Assembly (NCBI GenBank): GCA_031271685.1 | Contig: JAISVH010000117.1 | Coordinates: forward strand, 1 to 64,000 | DNA: 64,000 nucleotides | Direction: 5' to 3' | DNA from: Eubacterium sp. | GTDB taxonomy: Bacteria > Bacillota > Clostridia > Oscillospirales > Ruminococcaceae | Part shown: piece by piece, positions 1 through 9,594 of the stretch | Layout: every line of letters starts with the position of its first letter | Position numbering within the stretch: position 1 is the first letter of the stretch | Notes under the pieces: model-generated | Seen by the model: the letters and a program-made list of their open reading frames with translations, nothing else | Databases searched by the model: none | Told to the model about the DNA's origin: nothing | Translations under genes and position numbers: made by a program

Positions 1-366
1 GAAAAAATATTTGATATTTTAAAAGAAATTCCCCTTTTAGAAGATATAAAAATTATCGGACAGCCCGAACCGGGAGCTTTTGAATTTGAGTTAAAAGCCA
101 AACACGGAGCGGATATTCGTCGTGATATTTCGTTACGGTTAGCTACCAACAATTTTCCTATTTTAACGCTAAAATCCAATGAGCTGAGTTTGGAAGAAAT
201 ATTCATCAAATTAACCAGCGCGGAACCCATGCCGACAGACGACGGAGAAGCGGCGCTCACGGACATGGTCTGCAAAAATATAAACGAAACAAAAACGCAA
301 ATATCGGAAACTGATGAAAAACAAACCGATGAAAACGACAATAAAAATAACGAGGAGAAAACTTGA
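1..366 (+). CDS. ABC transporter ATP-binding protein, C-terminal part (5' truncated by window edge)
   Basis: Frame 1 is open from base 1 to TGA at 364-366 (EKIFDILKEIPLLEDIKIIGQPEPGAFEFELKAKHGADIRRDISLRLATNNFPILTLKSNELSLEEIFIKLT...), typical of the C-terminal end of Gld-type ABC ATPases; followed by the permease gene. Confidence 0.75.
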   Translation, partial: EKIFDILKEIPLLEDIKIIGQPEPGAFEFELKAKHGADIRRDISLRLATNNFPILTLKSNELSLEEIFIKLTSAEPMPTDDGEAALTDMVCKNINETKTQISETDEKQTDENDNKNNEEKT

Positions 367-1070
367 TGAAAAGCATTTTAAAACGCGAATTTAAGTCGTA
401 TTTTATTTCTCCGCTAGGATATGTATTTATAGCAATAAGCTTTTTTGCTTCCGGCATTTTCTTCTTTGACTATTCTTTGTCGAGGGGTTCCACCGACATA
501 AGCGGCGTATATCAATCAATGTACGTCATCATAATGATTATGATCCCGATACTTTCAATGCGCCTTATGGCGGACGATAAAAAACATAAAACCGATCAGT
601 TATTGCTCACTTCACCAATAAATCTTTTCGGTCTGGTCTTCGGAAAGTTTTTGGCGGCTTATTTTGTTTTTATGATCGCCACCGCTATAATACCTATTTA
701 TGCCGTGGCGACATCATTTTACGGCGAAGTCAGCTGGAAGATAGTATTCGGTTATCATACGGGTTTTGCCCTGACCGGCGGAGTATATGTTGCGCTTGGG
801 ATATTAATTTCATCGCTGACGGAAAATCAGATGATAGCCGCTATCGTAGGCATTATTTTGAATATCGTTATATTTTTGATGAATTATATAGTTGTCGTCG
901 TTCCGATAGAGTTAGTCAAAGAAATAATCCGCGCGCTATCGATTTTTGACAGATTTTCAGAATTTACTCTCGGTATTTTTAGTCTATCAGGAATAATGTT
1001 TTTCTTGTCGCTTATATTTGTGTTTTTATTTATTACCGTCCGGATTTTAGAGCGCAGACGTTGGGCATAA
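363..1070 (+). CDS. ABC-2 type transporter permease (GldF-like)
   Basis: Hydrophobic 235 aa ORF, MKSILKREFKSYFISPLGYVFIAISFF; first gene after the ATPase, followed by a GldG-like gene. Confidence 0.85.
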   Translation: MMKSILKREFKSYFISPLGYVFIAISFFASGIFFFDYSLSRGSTDISGVYQSMYVIIMIMIPILSMRLMADDKKHKTDQLLLTSPINLFGLVFGKFLAAYFVFMIATAIIPIYAVATSFYGEVSWKIVFGYHTGFALTGGVYVALGILISSLTENQMIAAIVGIILNIVIFLMNYIVVVVPIELVKEIIRALSIFDRFSEFTLGIFSLSGIMFFLSLIFVFLFITVRILERRRWA

Positions 1071-1082
1071 AAAGGAGATATC

Positions 1083-2639
1083 ATGCAAGAAAAGAATATC
1101 AAAAAAATATCTGTTTTAAAAAAAATTAAGCGCGGAAGTTTTTCTGCGTTGCTCACAATCATCGTAATAGCAGCCGTGATTTTATTTAACGTAATATTAA
1201 AAATACTTCCGGATCGCTTCAACGTTAAGATTGATCTCACTGAAAACAGGCTTTTTTCAATCGAGCAGTCTACCTCTGAATATCTCAAAAATCTCGACAG
1301 CGATATAAAATTCATAATTACTAGCAGCGAAGAAAACTTTCTTGCGTCGGGAACCGATATTTATTACTCACAGATGAATGAAACGGCAAGACTTTTTGCG
1401 CAAAATTCCAGTAAAATTACCCTAGAGTATACCGACCTTATCAAAAATCCTTCGCTTTCAGGTAAATACACCTCCGGAGCAGAAGCTTTAGCGCCGTTTA
1501 ATATTATTGTCGAATCTGAAAAAACCGGTCGCTATAAAGTTCTGGCTCAAGACGATTATTTGGATATCAAATATTTTGGCGCTGACGGCTCCCAAATAAG
1601 TGAAGAGGAAGCTTCAATGTATTCAACATTCGGCATGGAGGTTTTTAGGGATGTCAGCGCCGCAGCCGAGCAGTCTATCCTATCCGCCATAATGTCGGTA
1701 ATTAACGATAATCCAATAAGGATCGCATTTACAAACGGTTTTGACGAAGGGTCAGCGCTTGGCGACGGCACCTTTGATTACAGCGGGTTTATGGATCTTC
1801 TAGAAAAAAATTCTTATTTAATAGAAACCTTGGATTTAAATTTAACCAATGAAATTAACGAAGATATTGATTTTTTAATTTCATACGGGCCAAAAAATGA
1901 CTATGACAATCAAACAATAAGTAAAATAGACAGATGGCTTGATAACAACGGGAATTACGGCAAAAATTTTGTTTTTATTCCATGGGTCGGCATTGAAACA
2001 CCTAATATTGATGCTTTTTTGGCAGAATGGGGATTAAAGCTTGACAAAAGCATTATTTGGCAAACAGACTTAAATTATGTCGGCGGCTCGGAGAATATAC
2101 AGCAATACCTTAAAGTATCAGATAGCGATTACAGCTCAAGCTTTGAAAACGGAAGGTTTTTTGGTTATTTGATACGCGCTGTCGATCTTTTGTTCGAAAC
2201 CAACGCCAATATTACCACTTCAGTTCTTTTAGAGTCTTTTGACGGAGCGGTAAGAATGCCGATCGAAGGATTGGGAGATAATGAGATCGATACCCTTAAA
2301 AAAGGTGTTTTAAATGCGGCGGCTGAAAGTAAAAAAGCCCGCTATGACGATGACGGAGATTACGAAAGTCGTGTTTTAGTTTTTGGCAGCGCATTTCTTT
2401 TTGATAACAACTTGCTGACCGCCGAACAGTTTAACCACGCTGAATATTTCGTTAATCTTTTTAATATTTTAAGTGGCAAGGAAACGGAAATAACTCTATC
2501 ACCAAAAACCTTTATGTTGCCTACTCTTAATATACCAGCGGCTGACGCCTATATTATCGCCGGTTCGTTCTGCCTTATACTGCCAATAGGGGTGCTCGTG
2601 TCAGGGATAGCAATATGGCTGAGGAGACGTCGAAAATGA
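1083..2639 (+). CDS. GldG-like ABC-type transport system auxiliary protein
   Basis: 518 aa, N-terminal TM, large extracytoplasmic domain, C-terminal TM; order ATPase-permease-GldG-DUF4340. Confidence 0.8.
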   Translation: MQEKNIKKISVLKKIKRGSFSALLTIIVIAAVILFNVILKILPDRFNVKIDLTENRLFSIEQSTSEYLKNLDSDIKFIITSSEENFLASGTDIYYSQMNETARLFAQNSSKITLEYTDLIKNPSLSGKYTSGAEALAPFNIIVESEKTGRYKVLAQDDYLDIKYFGADGSQISEEEASMYSTFGMEVFRDVSAAAEQSILSAIMSVINDNPIRIAFTNGFDEGSALGDGTFDYSGFMDLLEKNSYLIETLDLNLTNEINEDIDFLISYGPKNDYDNQTISKIDRWLDNNGNYGKNFVFIPWVGIETPNIDAFLAEWGLKLDKSIIWQTDLNYVGGSENIQQYLKVSDSDYSSSFENGRFFGYLIRAVDLLFETNANITTSVLLESFDGAVRMPIEGLGDNEIDTLKKGVLNAAAESKKARYDDDGDYESRVLVFGSAFLFDNNLLTAEQFNHAEYFVNLFNILSGKETEITLSPKTFMLPTLNIPAADAYIIAGSFCLILPIGVLVSGIAIWLRRRRK

Positions 2640-3982
2640 AAAAAAACACTAAAATAATCTTATTCTCACTGTTAGGCCTTATGATTTTAGGGGCGATTTT
2701 AGCTGTTCTTGTCATGACTGAACCTCTTTCAGAACAGCCGTCTGTTGAAAATATAACAGAAACTATATCTCTTATTAACCGTGACTTAAATGAAGTAGAA
2801 AGCGCTGAAATAACTAACGCAACCGGGAACTATATTATAAAATCATCAGGCGGCGCGTATTACATCGAAAATTTGGATCAAGATATAAAAACCAATCAGG
2901 CGGAATTCACTAAAAATTTAGGTTATTTAGCCCTGCTTCCGGCGGAAGAATTAGTCGAAGAAACAGATGACTTATTAAAATATGGGCTTGATTCTCCACG
3001 CGCAAAAATAACCGTGAATTTTAACGACAAAAGCGGTTATATTCTAAATATAGGTGATGACGCTCCAATAGAAAGCAAAACTTATATTTCGATAAACAAA
3101 GAAAAAAAAGTTTATACTATACAGTCGTTTAAGGTCGCCCCATTCATGTTGGATCAATTCAGCTATGTCGAAAAGCTACTTTTTCCGGCATATGAGCCGC
3201 AAAGCGGAAAAGAAATAGAACGGGTCGAAATCACCGGGTCAGACGGAAAAGCTATTGTTATCGAACCCAATCAAAACGGCTCATTTACTATGACTAAACC
3301 GCAAAAGCTTATGATAAGCTATGAGAAAAGCGAAGATTATATTTACGGCCTGTTAGGTCTTGAGGCAGATCGTGCTGTTGGAACATTTAAACTAAATTGG
3401 GAGCATAAAGTAACTGTCCGATATAACAACGAAGAATACACCCTTTTTATCGGTAAAGAAACAAATGACGGATATTACGCTTCGGCAAACACATTTCCGG
3501 GAATGGTGTTCGTAATAGGCGCTGAAAAACTCCCATGGATCGGAGTAACCCCTGAAACACTCATGTCTAATCTGTTTCTGATGCCATATATTCATGACTT
3601 AAGCCAATACGTGATTGAGACGGACGGCAAAACTATTACCGTTACAGTTAGCGGCGATGCCGAAAGCGAAGAATTTTTGCTAGACGGAAACGTTATAGAA
3701 CCATCTCGCGCTAAAGACATGTATCAATATATGATAAGCGCTTTTGCCGAAAGCATTTATAAAGAAAATCCCGAAGGTTTGCCTTTGGCTCGTTTTATCT
3801 ATCGATATAAGGACAGTGCGAAGCCTGACGATATAGTCGAATTTTACGGTTCCAACGACCGTAGCCTGATAATCAAGGTCAACGGTGAAACAAGCTATAA
3901 ATGCCGTGAAAACTTTTTTAAAAGGCTAGTGCAAAACATAAACGCGTTTGAAAGCGGAGAAAAAATCATTACAAGTTGGTAA
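2615..3982 (+). CDS. DUF4340 domain-containing membrane-anchored protein
   Basis: N-terminal TM then DUF4340-like beta-rich repeats; overlaps the GldG-like gene; annotated start may be slightly downstream. Confidence 0.75.
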   Translation: MAEETSKMKKNTKIILFSLLGLMILGAILAVLVMTEPLSEQPSVENITETISLINRDLNEVESAEITNATGNYIIKSSGGAYYIENLDQDIKTNQAEFTKNLGYLALLPAEELVEETDDLLKYGLDSPRAKITVNFNDKSGYILNIGDDAPIESKTYISINKEKKVYTIQSFKVAPFMLDQFSYVEKLLFPAYEPQSGKEIERVEITGSDGKAIVIEPNQNGSFTMTKPQKLMISYEKSEDYIYGLLGLEADRAVGTFKLNWEHKVTVRYNNEEYTLFIGKETNDGYYASANTFPGMVFVIGAEKLPWIGVTPETLMSNLFLMPYIHDLSQYVIETDGKTITVTVSGDAESEEFLLDGNVIEPSRAKDMYQYMISAFAESIYKENPEGLPLARFIYRYKDSAKPDDIVEFYGSNDRSLIIKVNGETSYKCRENFFKRLVQNINAFESGEKIITSW

Positions 3983-4024
3983 CCATTAATTGGTTATATA
4001 AAATTTGATACTAGGAGTGGGGAT

Positions 4025-4303
4025 ATGGAAAAAAGTAAATTTGCAATGTATAAAGGATATCCACTGGTACGCAAGGGCAAAGAGATCTATTACGGAAACA
4101 TGTCAGATGAATATGTCTGTATGATAAGCATTGTTTCAACCCATAAGGTCAAAGATTTGGAAATAGCTGACAAAATAAAGGTAATGTTACTGCATACCGC
4201 CGCCGAAAATGATGCCGGAAGCATGATATTGAGAAACAGCGACCGAGACAATCTTTACGACGCACTTGAGGTGTCACATAACTGGTTAATAAAGACGCAG
4301 TAG
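4025..4303 (+). CDS. Small conserved hypothetical protein (92 aa)
   Basis: Complete ORF with upstream GGAGTGGGGAT RBS; same direction as the Gld operon. Confidence 0.6.
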   Translation: MEKSKFAMYKGYPLVRKGKEIYYGNMSDEYVCMISIVSTHKVKDLEIADKIKVMLLHTAAENDAGSMILRNSDRDNLYDALEVSHNWLIKTQ

Positions 4304-4540
4304 TCTTAGCAATTTTTTATAAAATGTTTACGTTTTTCAAAATGCTGCTCTGCAGCTTTGTCGCAGTGCGCCTCTTGAGGATTGACAAGCAAAATGACAA
4401 AACGGGAAAACGTGGTAAAACGCATAATAACTAATTAAATTTGATAAAAAAGGTGATATTTAAGCGGTTTTTCGTGCAACGACGCGCAAAAATTATTTTT
4501 AGTTTGGAGTGCTAACTTGTCAAATGAAAATGAGCCGAAA

Positions 4541-4572
4541 CCGCCGATTTGCCATCGGCGGCTGTTTTTTAG
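4541..4572 (+). terminator. Rho-independent terminator
   Basis: CCGCCGAT-ttgcc-ATCGGCGG then ctgTTTTTT. Confidence 0.75.
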
Positions 4573-4781
4573 GCTGACCGTTTAATGAATTATTTAAGAG
4601 CGTTTAAACAGCGGTGTAATGCGTTTAAATTAAAAATTAGCGGCAAGCACCGATTAAAGAGAATTTAAGGCTTAATTGTTCTTTGTTATTCTAAGTACGA
4701 GCAACATTAATTGTGGATACAAACTAAATATAAAAAATTGATTTTGAGGGGATTTTCGTAGTCAAAAGCCGTAAATATAAT

Positions 4782-4813
4782 AAAACCGCGCTTTTTTAGT
4801 AGCGCGGTTTTTG
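4782..4813 (-). terminator. Terminator downstream of rplA (likely bidirectional)
   Basis: AAAACCGCGCttttttagtaGCGCGGTTTTT stem. Confidence 0.75.
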
Positions 4814-4911
4814 TCATTTCGCTTAGCAAATTTTGACAGTTCGCTTGGCAAGCAACAGCTCTTTCAGCAACGAACGTAAATATGGAAGTGAAATTTACGC
4901 AGTTATATTAA

Positions 4912-5604
4912 TTACACTCCATACTTAACAGTATTCACCTTAACCCCCGGACCCATTGTCGAAGAAACGGTACAACTCCTGATATACTGCCCTTTTGCAG
5001 CGGCTGGCTTAGCCTTGACCACAGCCCCGATGAGAGTGGAAAAGTTTTCTTCAAGTTTTTCCTTTCCAAAAGAAGCCTTTCCAATAGGGCAATGAATAAT
5101 ATTGGTTTTATCCAACCTATACTCAATTTTACCAGCTTTCGCTTCGGTAACTGCCTTTCCGACTTCGGGGGTCACGGTGCCGGCTTTTGGATTGGGCATT
5201 AGCCCACGTGGTCCTAAAATCTTACCTAAACGACCAACCACGCCCATCATGTCAGGTGTTGCTATAACCACGTCAAAATCCATCCATCCACTCTGAATTT
5301 TGCCGACCGTATCATCGTCAGCAACAAAATCCGAACCGGCGTCCTCCGCTTCTTTTATCTTATCGCCTTTAGCGAACACCATAGTGCGAACTTTTTTGCC
5401 CGTCCCATTCGGTAAAACTACTGCGCCGCGCACCTGTTGGTCGGCATGACGTGAATCAACTCCCAAGCGTATGTGCATTTCAACAGTTTCATCGAACTTT
5501 GCCTTTGCGGTATCACAAACCAACTGCAATGCGTCGGTTGTTTCATAAAGCTTGGTTTTATCTATCTTCTTTAAGCTTTCATTGTATTTTTTTCCGTGCT
5601 TCAT
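4912..5604 (-). CDS. rplA: 50S ribosomal protein L1
   Basis: [29 protein letters not shown]... [22 protein letters not shown]; adjacent to rplK. Confidence 0.98.
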   Translation of the reverse strand: MKHGKKYNESLKKIDKTKLYETTDALQLVCDTAKAKFDETVEMHIRLGVDSRHADQQVRGAVVLPNGTGKKVRTMVFAKGDKIKEAEDAGSDFVADDDTVGKIQSGWMDFDVVIATPDMMGVVGRLGKILGPRGLMPNPKAGTVTPEVGKAVTEAKAGKIEYRLDKTNIIHCPIGKASFGKEKLEENFSTLIGAVVKAKPAAAKGQYIRSCTVSSTMGPGVKVNTVKYGV

Positions 5605-5686
5605 ATAATCCTCCTTAGTGGTGACTACTAAACGATATAGTTATAGTATGCCGGCATACTGCCTCCCACTTAATTTAAGTTATGTT

Positions 5687-6112
5687 TTATTCTACTACTT
5701 CTATCCCCATTGAACGCGCGGTACCGGCAACCATGGAGATCGCTGCATCAACGCTACCCGCGTTTAAATCGGGCATTTTCTGCTCGGCGATTTGTTTAAC
5801 CTGTTCTCTTGTCACTTTAGCTACTTTGTTTTTATTTGGCACTCCAGACGCCTTGTCAATATTGGCTGCCTTTTTCAGGAGAACTGCCGCAGGCGGGGTT
5901 TTTGTTATAAACGAAAAACTTCTGTCGGCATAAACCGTTATAATAACAGGAATAATAAGCCCTACGTCATTTTTAGTGCGTTCGTTAAACTCTTTTGTAA
6001 AAGACATTATGTTAACGCCGTGCTGTCCCAAAGCCGGGCCAACCGGCGGAGCGGGAGTCGCTTTTCCCGCAGGTATTTGCAATTTTATAAATCCTACTAC
6101 TTTTTGTGCCAT
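5687..6112 (-). CDS. rplK: 50S ribosomal protein L11
   Basis: [43 protein letters not shown]. Confidence 0.98.
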   Translation of the reverse strand: MAQKVVGFIKLQIPAGKATPAPPVGPALGQHGVNIMSFTKEFNERTKNDVGLIIPVIITVYADRSFSFITKTPPAAVLLKKAANIDKASGVPNKNKVAKVTREQVKQIAEQKMPDLNAGSVDAAISMVAGTARSMGIEVVE

Positions 6113-6201
6113 AATATTTTAACCTCACAATAAATTGAATTTTGCTCATACTCCAACACTTGTAATAAATTATCCTCAAAATAACATGCGCTGAAAAGCG
6201 A

Positions 6202-6345
6202 TTCAAACATCTGCGGCGGAGCAGCTTCCAGCGTTTTAACTATATAGTCAACATGTAACCTGCCTCCTAAAAGGCGGATTTACTGCAAAATATCATACGG
6301 TTTTGCAGGAATTATCTTTGCTTATTTTCAAGTTAATTTACTATA
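6202..6345 (-). repeat. Repeat A fragment interrupted by E-type sequence
   Basis: TTCAAACATCTGCGGCGGAGCAGCTTCCAGCGTTTTAA then ...CTGCAAAATATCATACGGTTTTGC...TTTTCAAGTTAATTTACTATA. Confidence 0.75.
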
Positions 6346-6439
6346 GCTTAAGCTTATCGGCAAGTTTTTTGAAAACAACTATCATAAAATGCTTAATGAA
6401 TTAAATACAGGTATTAGTAAAAATTTTCCATAGACGACG

Positions 6440-6961
6440 CTATATTTTAGATATAGACTGAATATCAAGCTTTGCAGGGGTTTCGCGCCCAAACATTGAA
6501 ACTGTCACCTGAACCGTGCGATTCTGCTCGTCGATTTCACGGACAGTCCCCTCAAACCCTTCTAGCGCTCCGGAAGTGATTTTAACGATTTCTCCAACTG
6601 CGAACGAAACCTGCTTTGCCTGTTTAGTTACACCTAAATTCAAAACCTCTTCATCGGTAAGCGGAATAGGCTTAGATCCAGGTCCGACAAATCCCGTAAC
6701 ACCCCTTGTGTTTCGGCAGATATACCACGACTCGTCGGTCATTATCATTTTTACATATACATAGGTCGGGAAAAGCTTTGTTTCGACCTGCTTAGTTTTG
6801 CCATCCTTCGTCTCCGTCACCACCTCGGTCGGTACCATCATGTCTTGAATCAATTCATGCAGCCCACGGTTTTCCACTACAGTGTTGATGTCGTTCATAA
6901 CCTTATTTTCATATCCAGAATAGGTGTGAAGGATATACCATTTTGCCTCTGACATCCGCAT
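6440..6961 (-). CDS. nusG: Transcription termination/antitermination protein NusG
   Basis: KWYILHTYSGYENKV... VGPGSKPIPLTDEEV... KOW GEIVKITSGALEGFEGTV. Confidence 0.97.
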   Translation of the reverse strand: MRMSEAKWYILHTYSGYENKVMNDINTVVENRGLHELIQDMMVPTEVVTETKDGKTKQVETKLFPTYVYVKMIMTDESWYICRNTRGVTGFVGPGSKPIPLTDEEVLNLGVTKQAKQVSFAVGEIVKITSGALEGFEGTVREIDEQNRTVQVTVSMFGRETPAKLDIQSISKI

Positions 6962-7017
6962 TCCCCTTAATTTTTTTTGAACTGGTTCTCGTTGCGCAAC
7001 GAAAACATATCATTTGC

Positions 7018-7338
7018 CTATTGCATGTTCAGCAAAGTGCGCAGCCCAAAATTAAAAACCGAGTCTAGCGCCCAAATTGCCAACGATGCAACTACTAACG
7101 CGGCAAGCACCACAAACGTGTTGTTTGCCACCTGCTTTGGAGCAGGCCAAACAACCTTTTTAAATTCCGCTCTCGCGTCTTTATAAAATTTAGCTATTGA
7201 TTTTTTTGGCTTTTTTGAAGCCGCAACCTTAAGGCTATGCTTTTCGTTATCCTTTTTTGCTTTTTGCTCTTCTTTGCTAAGGACTTCTTCCTCTTTTTCG
7301 TTGGCCGCCTTCAGGTCCTTATCATTCTCCTTTGCCAT
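7018..7338 (-). CDS. secE: Preprotein translocase subunit SecE
   Basis: C-terminal KFYKDARAEFKKVVWPAPKQVANNTFVVLAALV; between rpmG and nusG. Confidence 0.95.
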   Translation of the reverse strand: MAKENDKDLKAANEKEEEVLSKEEQKAKKDNEKHSLKVAASKKPKKSIAKFYKDARAEFKKVVWPAPKQVANNTFVVLAALVVASLAIWALDSVFNFGLRTLLNMQ

Positions 7339-7353
7339 ATGAAGTCCCCCTTT

Positions 7354-7503
7354 CTACTTTGACTCTTTATGAAGAGTGTGCTTTCGGCAAAATTTGCAAT
7401 GCTTATTCATTTCTATTCTGTCAGGATCATTTTTCTTGTTTTTCATGGTATTGTAGTTGCGCTGCTTGCACTCGGTGCAAGCGAGTGTAATTTTAACTCT
7501 CAT
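7354..7503 (-). CDS. rpmG: 50S ribosomal protein L33 (49 aa, absent from supplied ORF track)
   Basis: Reverse strand translates [49 protein letters not shown]; four-Cys L33 and rpmG-secE-nusG order. Confidence 0.96.
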   Translation of the reverse strand: MRVKITLACTECKQRNYNTMKNKKNDPDRIEMNKHCKFCRKHTLHKESK

Positions 7504-7595
7504 TTAACGGCGCCTCCTTCATTTATTAAAGTTTTGGTCCTCCCTCATAAATTTTACGGGCACAAAAAAATAAACCCCTAATTTGAGGTATAATA

Positions 7596-7624
7596 ATTAT
7601 ATCACATAAAAAATGAATTGTCAA
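7596..7624 (-). promoter_or_regulatory. Sigma-A-like promoter for rpmG-secE-nusG
   Basis: Reverse strand TTGACA-17 nt-TATAAT, exact consensus. Confidence 0.8.
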
Positions 7625-7654
7625 TAGTAATATATTATATTTTTTATAATTTTT

Positions 7655-7731
7655 TTCAAACATCTGCGACGGAGCCGCTGTCAGCGTTTTATCGCCCAAA
7701 GCCTAATAGGGGGGGCATAAACGCGGTTATA
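7655..7731 (-). repeat. Repeat A copy
   Basis: TTCAAACATCTGCGACGGAGCCGCTGTCAGCGTTTTA...GGGGGGCATAAACGCGGTTATA. Confidence 0.85.
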
Positions 7732-8269
7732 TTTTTTTAAGATATTTTTCGGGCAAAGCCCCGATAAGTTTCATAAAAACGGGATATTTCATAAATAAAA
7801 ACCTAAACAGCGCCACACCGGAAACCGAAACTACCATAAATTCCCCTAACGAAACCGTTAAAATCGATAAAACAATAGGTTCATTAAAGAAAAAAAACAG
7901 CATAAACCCTATTAATAACCCATTTGTGATGGTGGGAAATATACTTGAAATCCATATGTTTTTACACCCCGACATTAAAATTGCCGCAACGGCTGTCGCC
8001 GCTGACCCAAAAATAACATCAGCAAGACCAAAAGGCCCGACGATATTCGCTAGGGCGCACCCGATTATCATTGAAATGATATATTCCGGATTAAAAAAAC
8101 AAAGCAGCATAAGCGTCTCAGACAATCTGAACTGCACCGGCCCATAGGCAATCGGCGCAATAAAAAGTGTAAGCGCAAAATAAAGCGCCGCTACAACGGC
8201 GATCCGCACAACACCATTAACGCTGAAACATATTTTTTTTAGCGCGCTGAAATCAAAAAATTTTGACAT
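7727..8269 (-). CDS. queT: QueT-family queuosine precursor transporter
   Basis: FDFSALKKICFSVNGVVRIAVVAALYFALTLFIAPIAYGPVQFRLSETLMLLCFFNP; start set at MSKFF because the track start (8311) runs through the riboswitch. Confidence 0.9.
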   Translation of the reverse strand: MSKFFDFSALKKICFSVNGVVRIAVVAALYFALTLFIAPIAYGPVQFRLSETLMLLCFFNPEYIISMIIGCALANIVGPFGLADVIFGSAATAVAAILMSGCKNIWISSIFPTITNGLLIGFMLFFFFNEPIVLSILTVSLGEFMVVSVSGVALFRFLFMKYPVFMKLIGALPEKYLKKI

Positions 8270-8279
8270 AATTGCAATT

Positions 8280-8313
8280 CTCCTTGTTTTTAAAGTGGTT
8301 ATCAAGAACACTT
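8280..8313 (-). promoter_or_regulatory. preQ1-I riboswitch aptamer overlapping the queT RBS
   Basis: Reverse strand AAGTG-TTCTTGATAACC-CACTT-TAAAAACAAGGAG: 5 bp P1, A-rich L3, loop CC able to pair with GG of AAGGAG; immediately upstream of queT. Confidence 0.85.
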
Positions 8314-8319
8314 AAGTTG

Positions 8320-8348
8320 ATGATACCAAATTTTTTAAAAAATGTCAA
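8320..8348 (-). promoter_or_regulatory. Sigma-A-like promoter for queT
   Basis: Reverse strand TTGACA-17 nt-TATCAT just upstream of the preQ1 aptamer. Confidence 0.75.
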
Positions 8349-8428
8349 TAGCCCTTGCGTTATTTAATAAAATATTGTATAATATAAAAGTTATTTACAA
8401 CAAGAACTCAACTAAAGAGGTTACGCTT

Positions 8429-9280
8429 ATGCCGCAACGCCGCCGAAAGAAACCAAAATCATATAATCTTGCCCCCATTGTCGCCACGCTAAATTTATTT
8501 ATAGCATTGGTCGTCCTGTCGCTTATTTATGCAATATACAGCTTTGTCAAACAGGAAAACATTTATTCTTCTGATAACGACACATCGCACACAGAACTTG
8601 CTGAAACTAAGCCGACTCCGCTAGAAATATCCAAAAGAAACGCTGAGACAACCGCAATCCCAACCGTTATGGACTCAACTGAGTCAAAGACCGTTGCCTC
8701 AGGATCAGAAAAAGATAATTTTGAAGAATCAAACGATTTTTTTAGCAATGATTTGTTTATAGGCGACTCCATTATGACCGGATTCTATCTTTACGGTTAT
8801 CTGAACAAAGATAACGTATTTGCTAAAGTCGGGATGACCCCCGGCACGGTTCTGAATGAATCCGTGGATGGCGTGACTTTTAACGAAAAACTGAACAGCC
8901 TTAAACCTCGAAATGTATATATAATGCTTGGAACAAACGGATTGAGTTACCTAACGAATGACCATATGGCTGAAGAAACTGTTAAACTGCTTGAACACCT
9001 CTCAAGCAACTATCCAGATTCTAAAGTTTATTTGCTTTCTATTCCGCCGGTTACCAAAGTTCGCGAGCAAAACCACCCCCAAAAAATGTCTGACGTAAAC
9101 GATTATGGCGATAAGCTATCCGAGTTGGCAAACGAAGCAGAGGTAAAATTTTTAGATATCCGCGCTTTGTTAAAAGACAAAGATGGATATATGGACGAGA
9201 TGTTTGCGGAGGAGGACGGCCTGCACTTTAAGCCTGCCGCCTATACCGCTGTTTTGGATTATATAAAAAACAATTTATAA
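8429..9280 (+). CDS. SGNH/GDSL-hydrolase family protein, membrane anchored
   Basis: N-terminal TM, FIGDSIMTGFYLYGYL block I, MLGTNGLSYL block, DGLHFKPAAY block V. Confidence 0.85.
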   Translation: MPQRRRKKPKSYNLAPIVATLNLFIALVVLSLIYAIYSFVKQENIYSSDNDTSHTELAETKPTPLEISKRNAETTAIPTVMDSTESKTVASGSEKDNFEESNDFFSNDLFIGDSIMTGFYLYGYLNKDNVFAKVGMTPGTVLNESVDGVTFNEKLNSLKPRNVYIMLGTNGLSYLTNDHMAEETVKLLEHLSSNYPDSKVYLLSIPPVTKVREQNHPQKMSDVNDYGDKLSELANEAEVKFLDIRALLKDKDGYMDEMFAEEDGLHFKPAAYTAVLDYIKNNL

Positions 9281-9581
9281 CCGCACTCATGTCCCCCCCT
9301 TAGGAGGCGGGTCGGCTGCAAAATATCATGCGGTTTTGCGAAAATTATTTTTGCTTGTTTTCAAGTTATTTTACTATATAGTCAGTCAATTTAAAAGCCA
9401 TAAAGGGTTTTTAAGCAGCGGGCAAAGCTCTCTGACAACCTTAAGTGCGCGATTGACTATGTCAAGGGCGAATGCCGACTTCGGCGGCACGCGGCGTATT
9501 CCTCGTCTTAAAAACGCATTTAGCGTTTTTAAACTGACCAGCTATAAAACACCGGAAGCGGCTCCTCCATAGATGTTTGAA
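9276..9581 (+). repeat. Repeat A copy split by nested elements E and D
   Basis: TATAACCGCACTCATGTCCCCCCCTTAGGAGGCGGGT ... AAACACCGGAAGCGGCTCCTCCATAGATGTTTGAA. Confidence 0.8.
9376..9546. repeat. Repeat D (MITE-like, about 171 bp) nested in repeat A
   Basis: TATAGTCAGTCAATTTAAAA ... TTTTTAAACTGACCAGCTATA imperfect terminal inverted repeats; related copy at 21763. Confidence 0.75.
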
Positions 9582-9594
9582 AGGGATCAAAAAA

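Noticed and set aside
257-457. Short ORF antisense to the Gld operon
   Set aside because: Overlaps a well-supported CDS on the other strand; no recognisable family. The same reasoning applies to most ORFs under 150 aa antisense to annotated genes (e.g. 884..1315, 12072..12533, 17463..17873, 48566..49165, 60120..60638).
4304-4780. Possible ncRNA before the 4541-4572 terminator
   Set aside because: No consensus promoter or recognisable RNA family by eye; too weak to call without transcript data.
5792-6133. 113 aa + strand ORF opposite rplK
   Set aside because: Antisense to conserved ribosomal protein L11.
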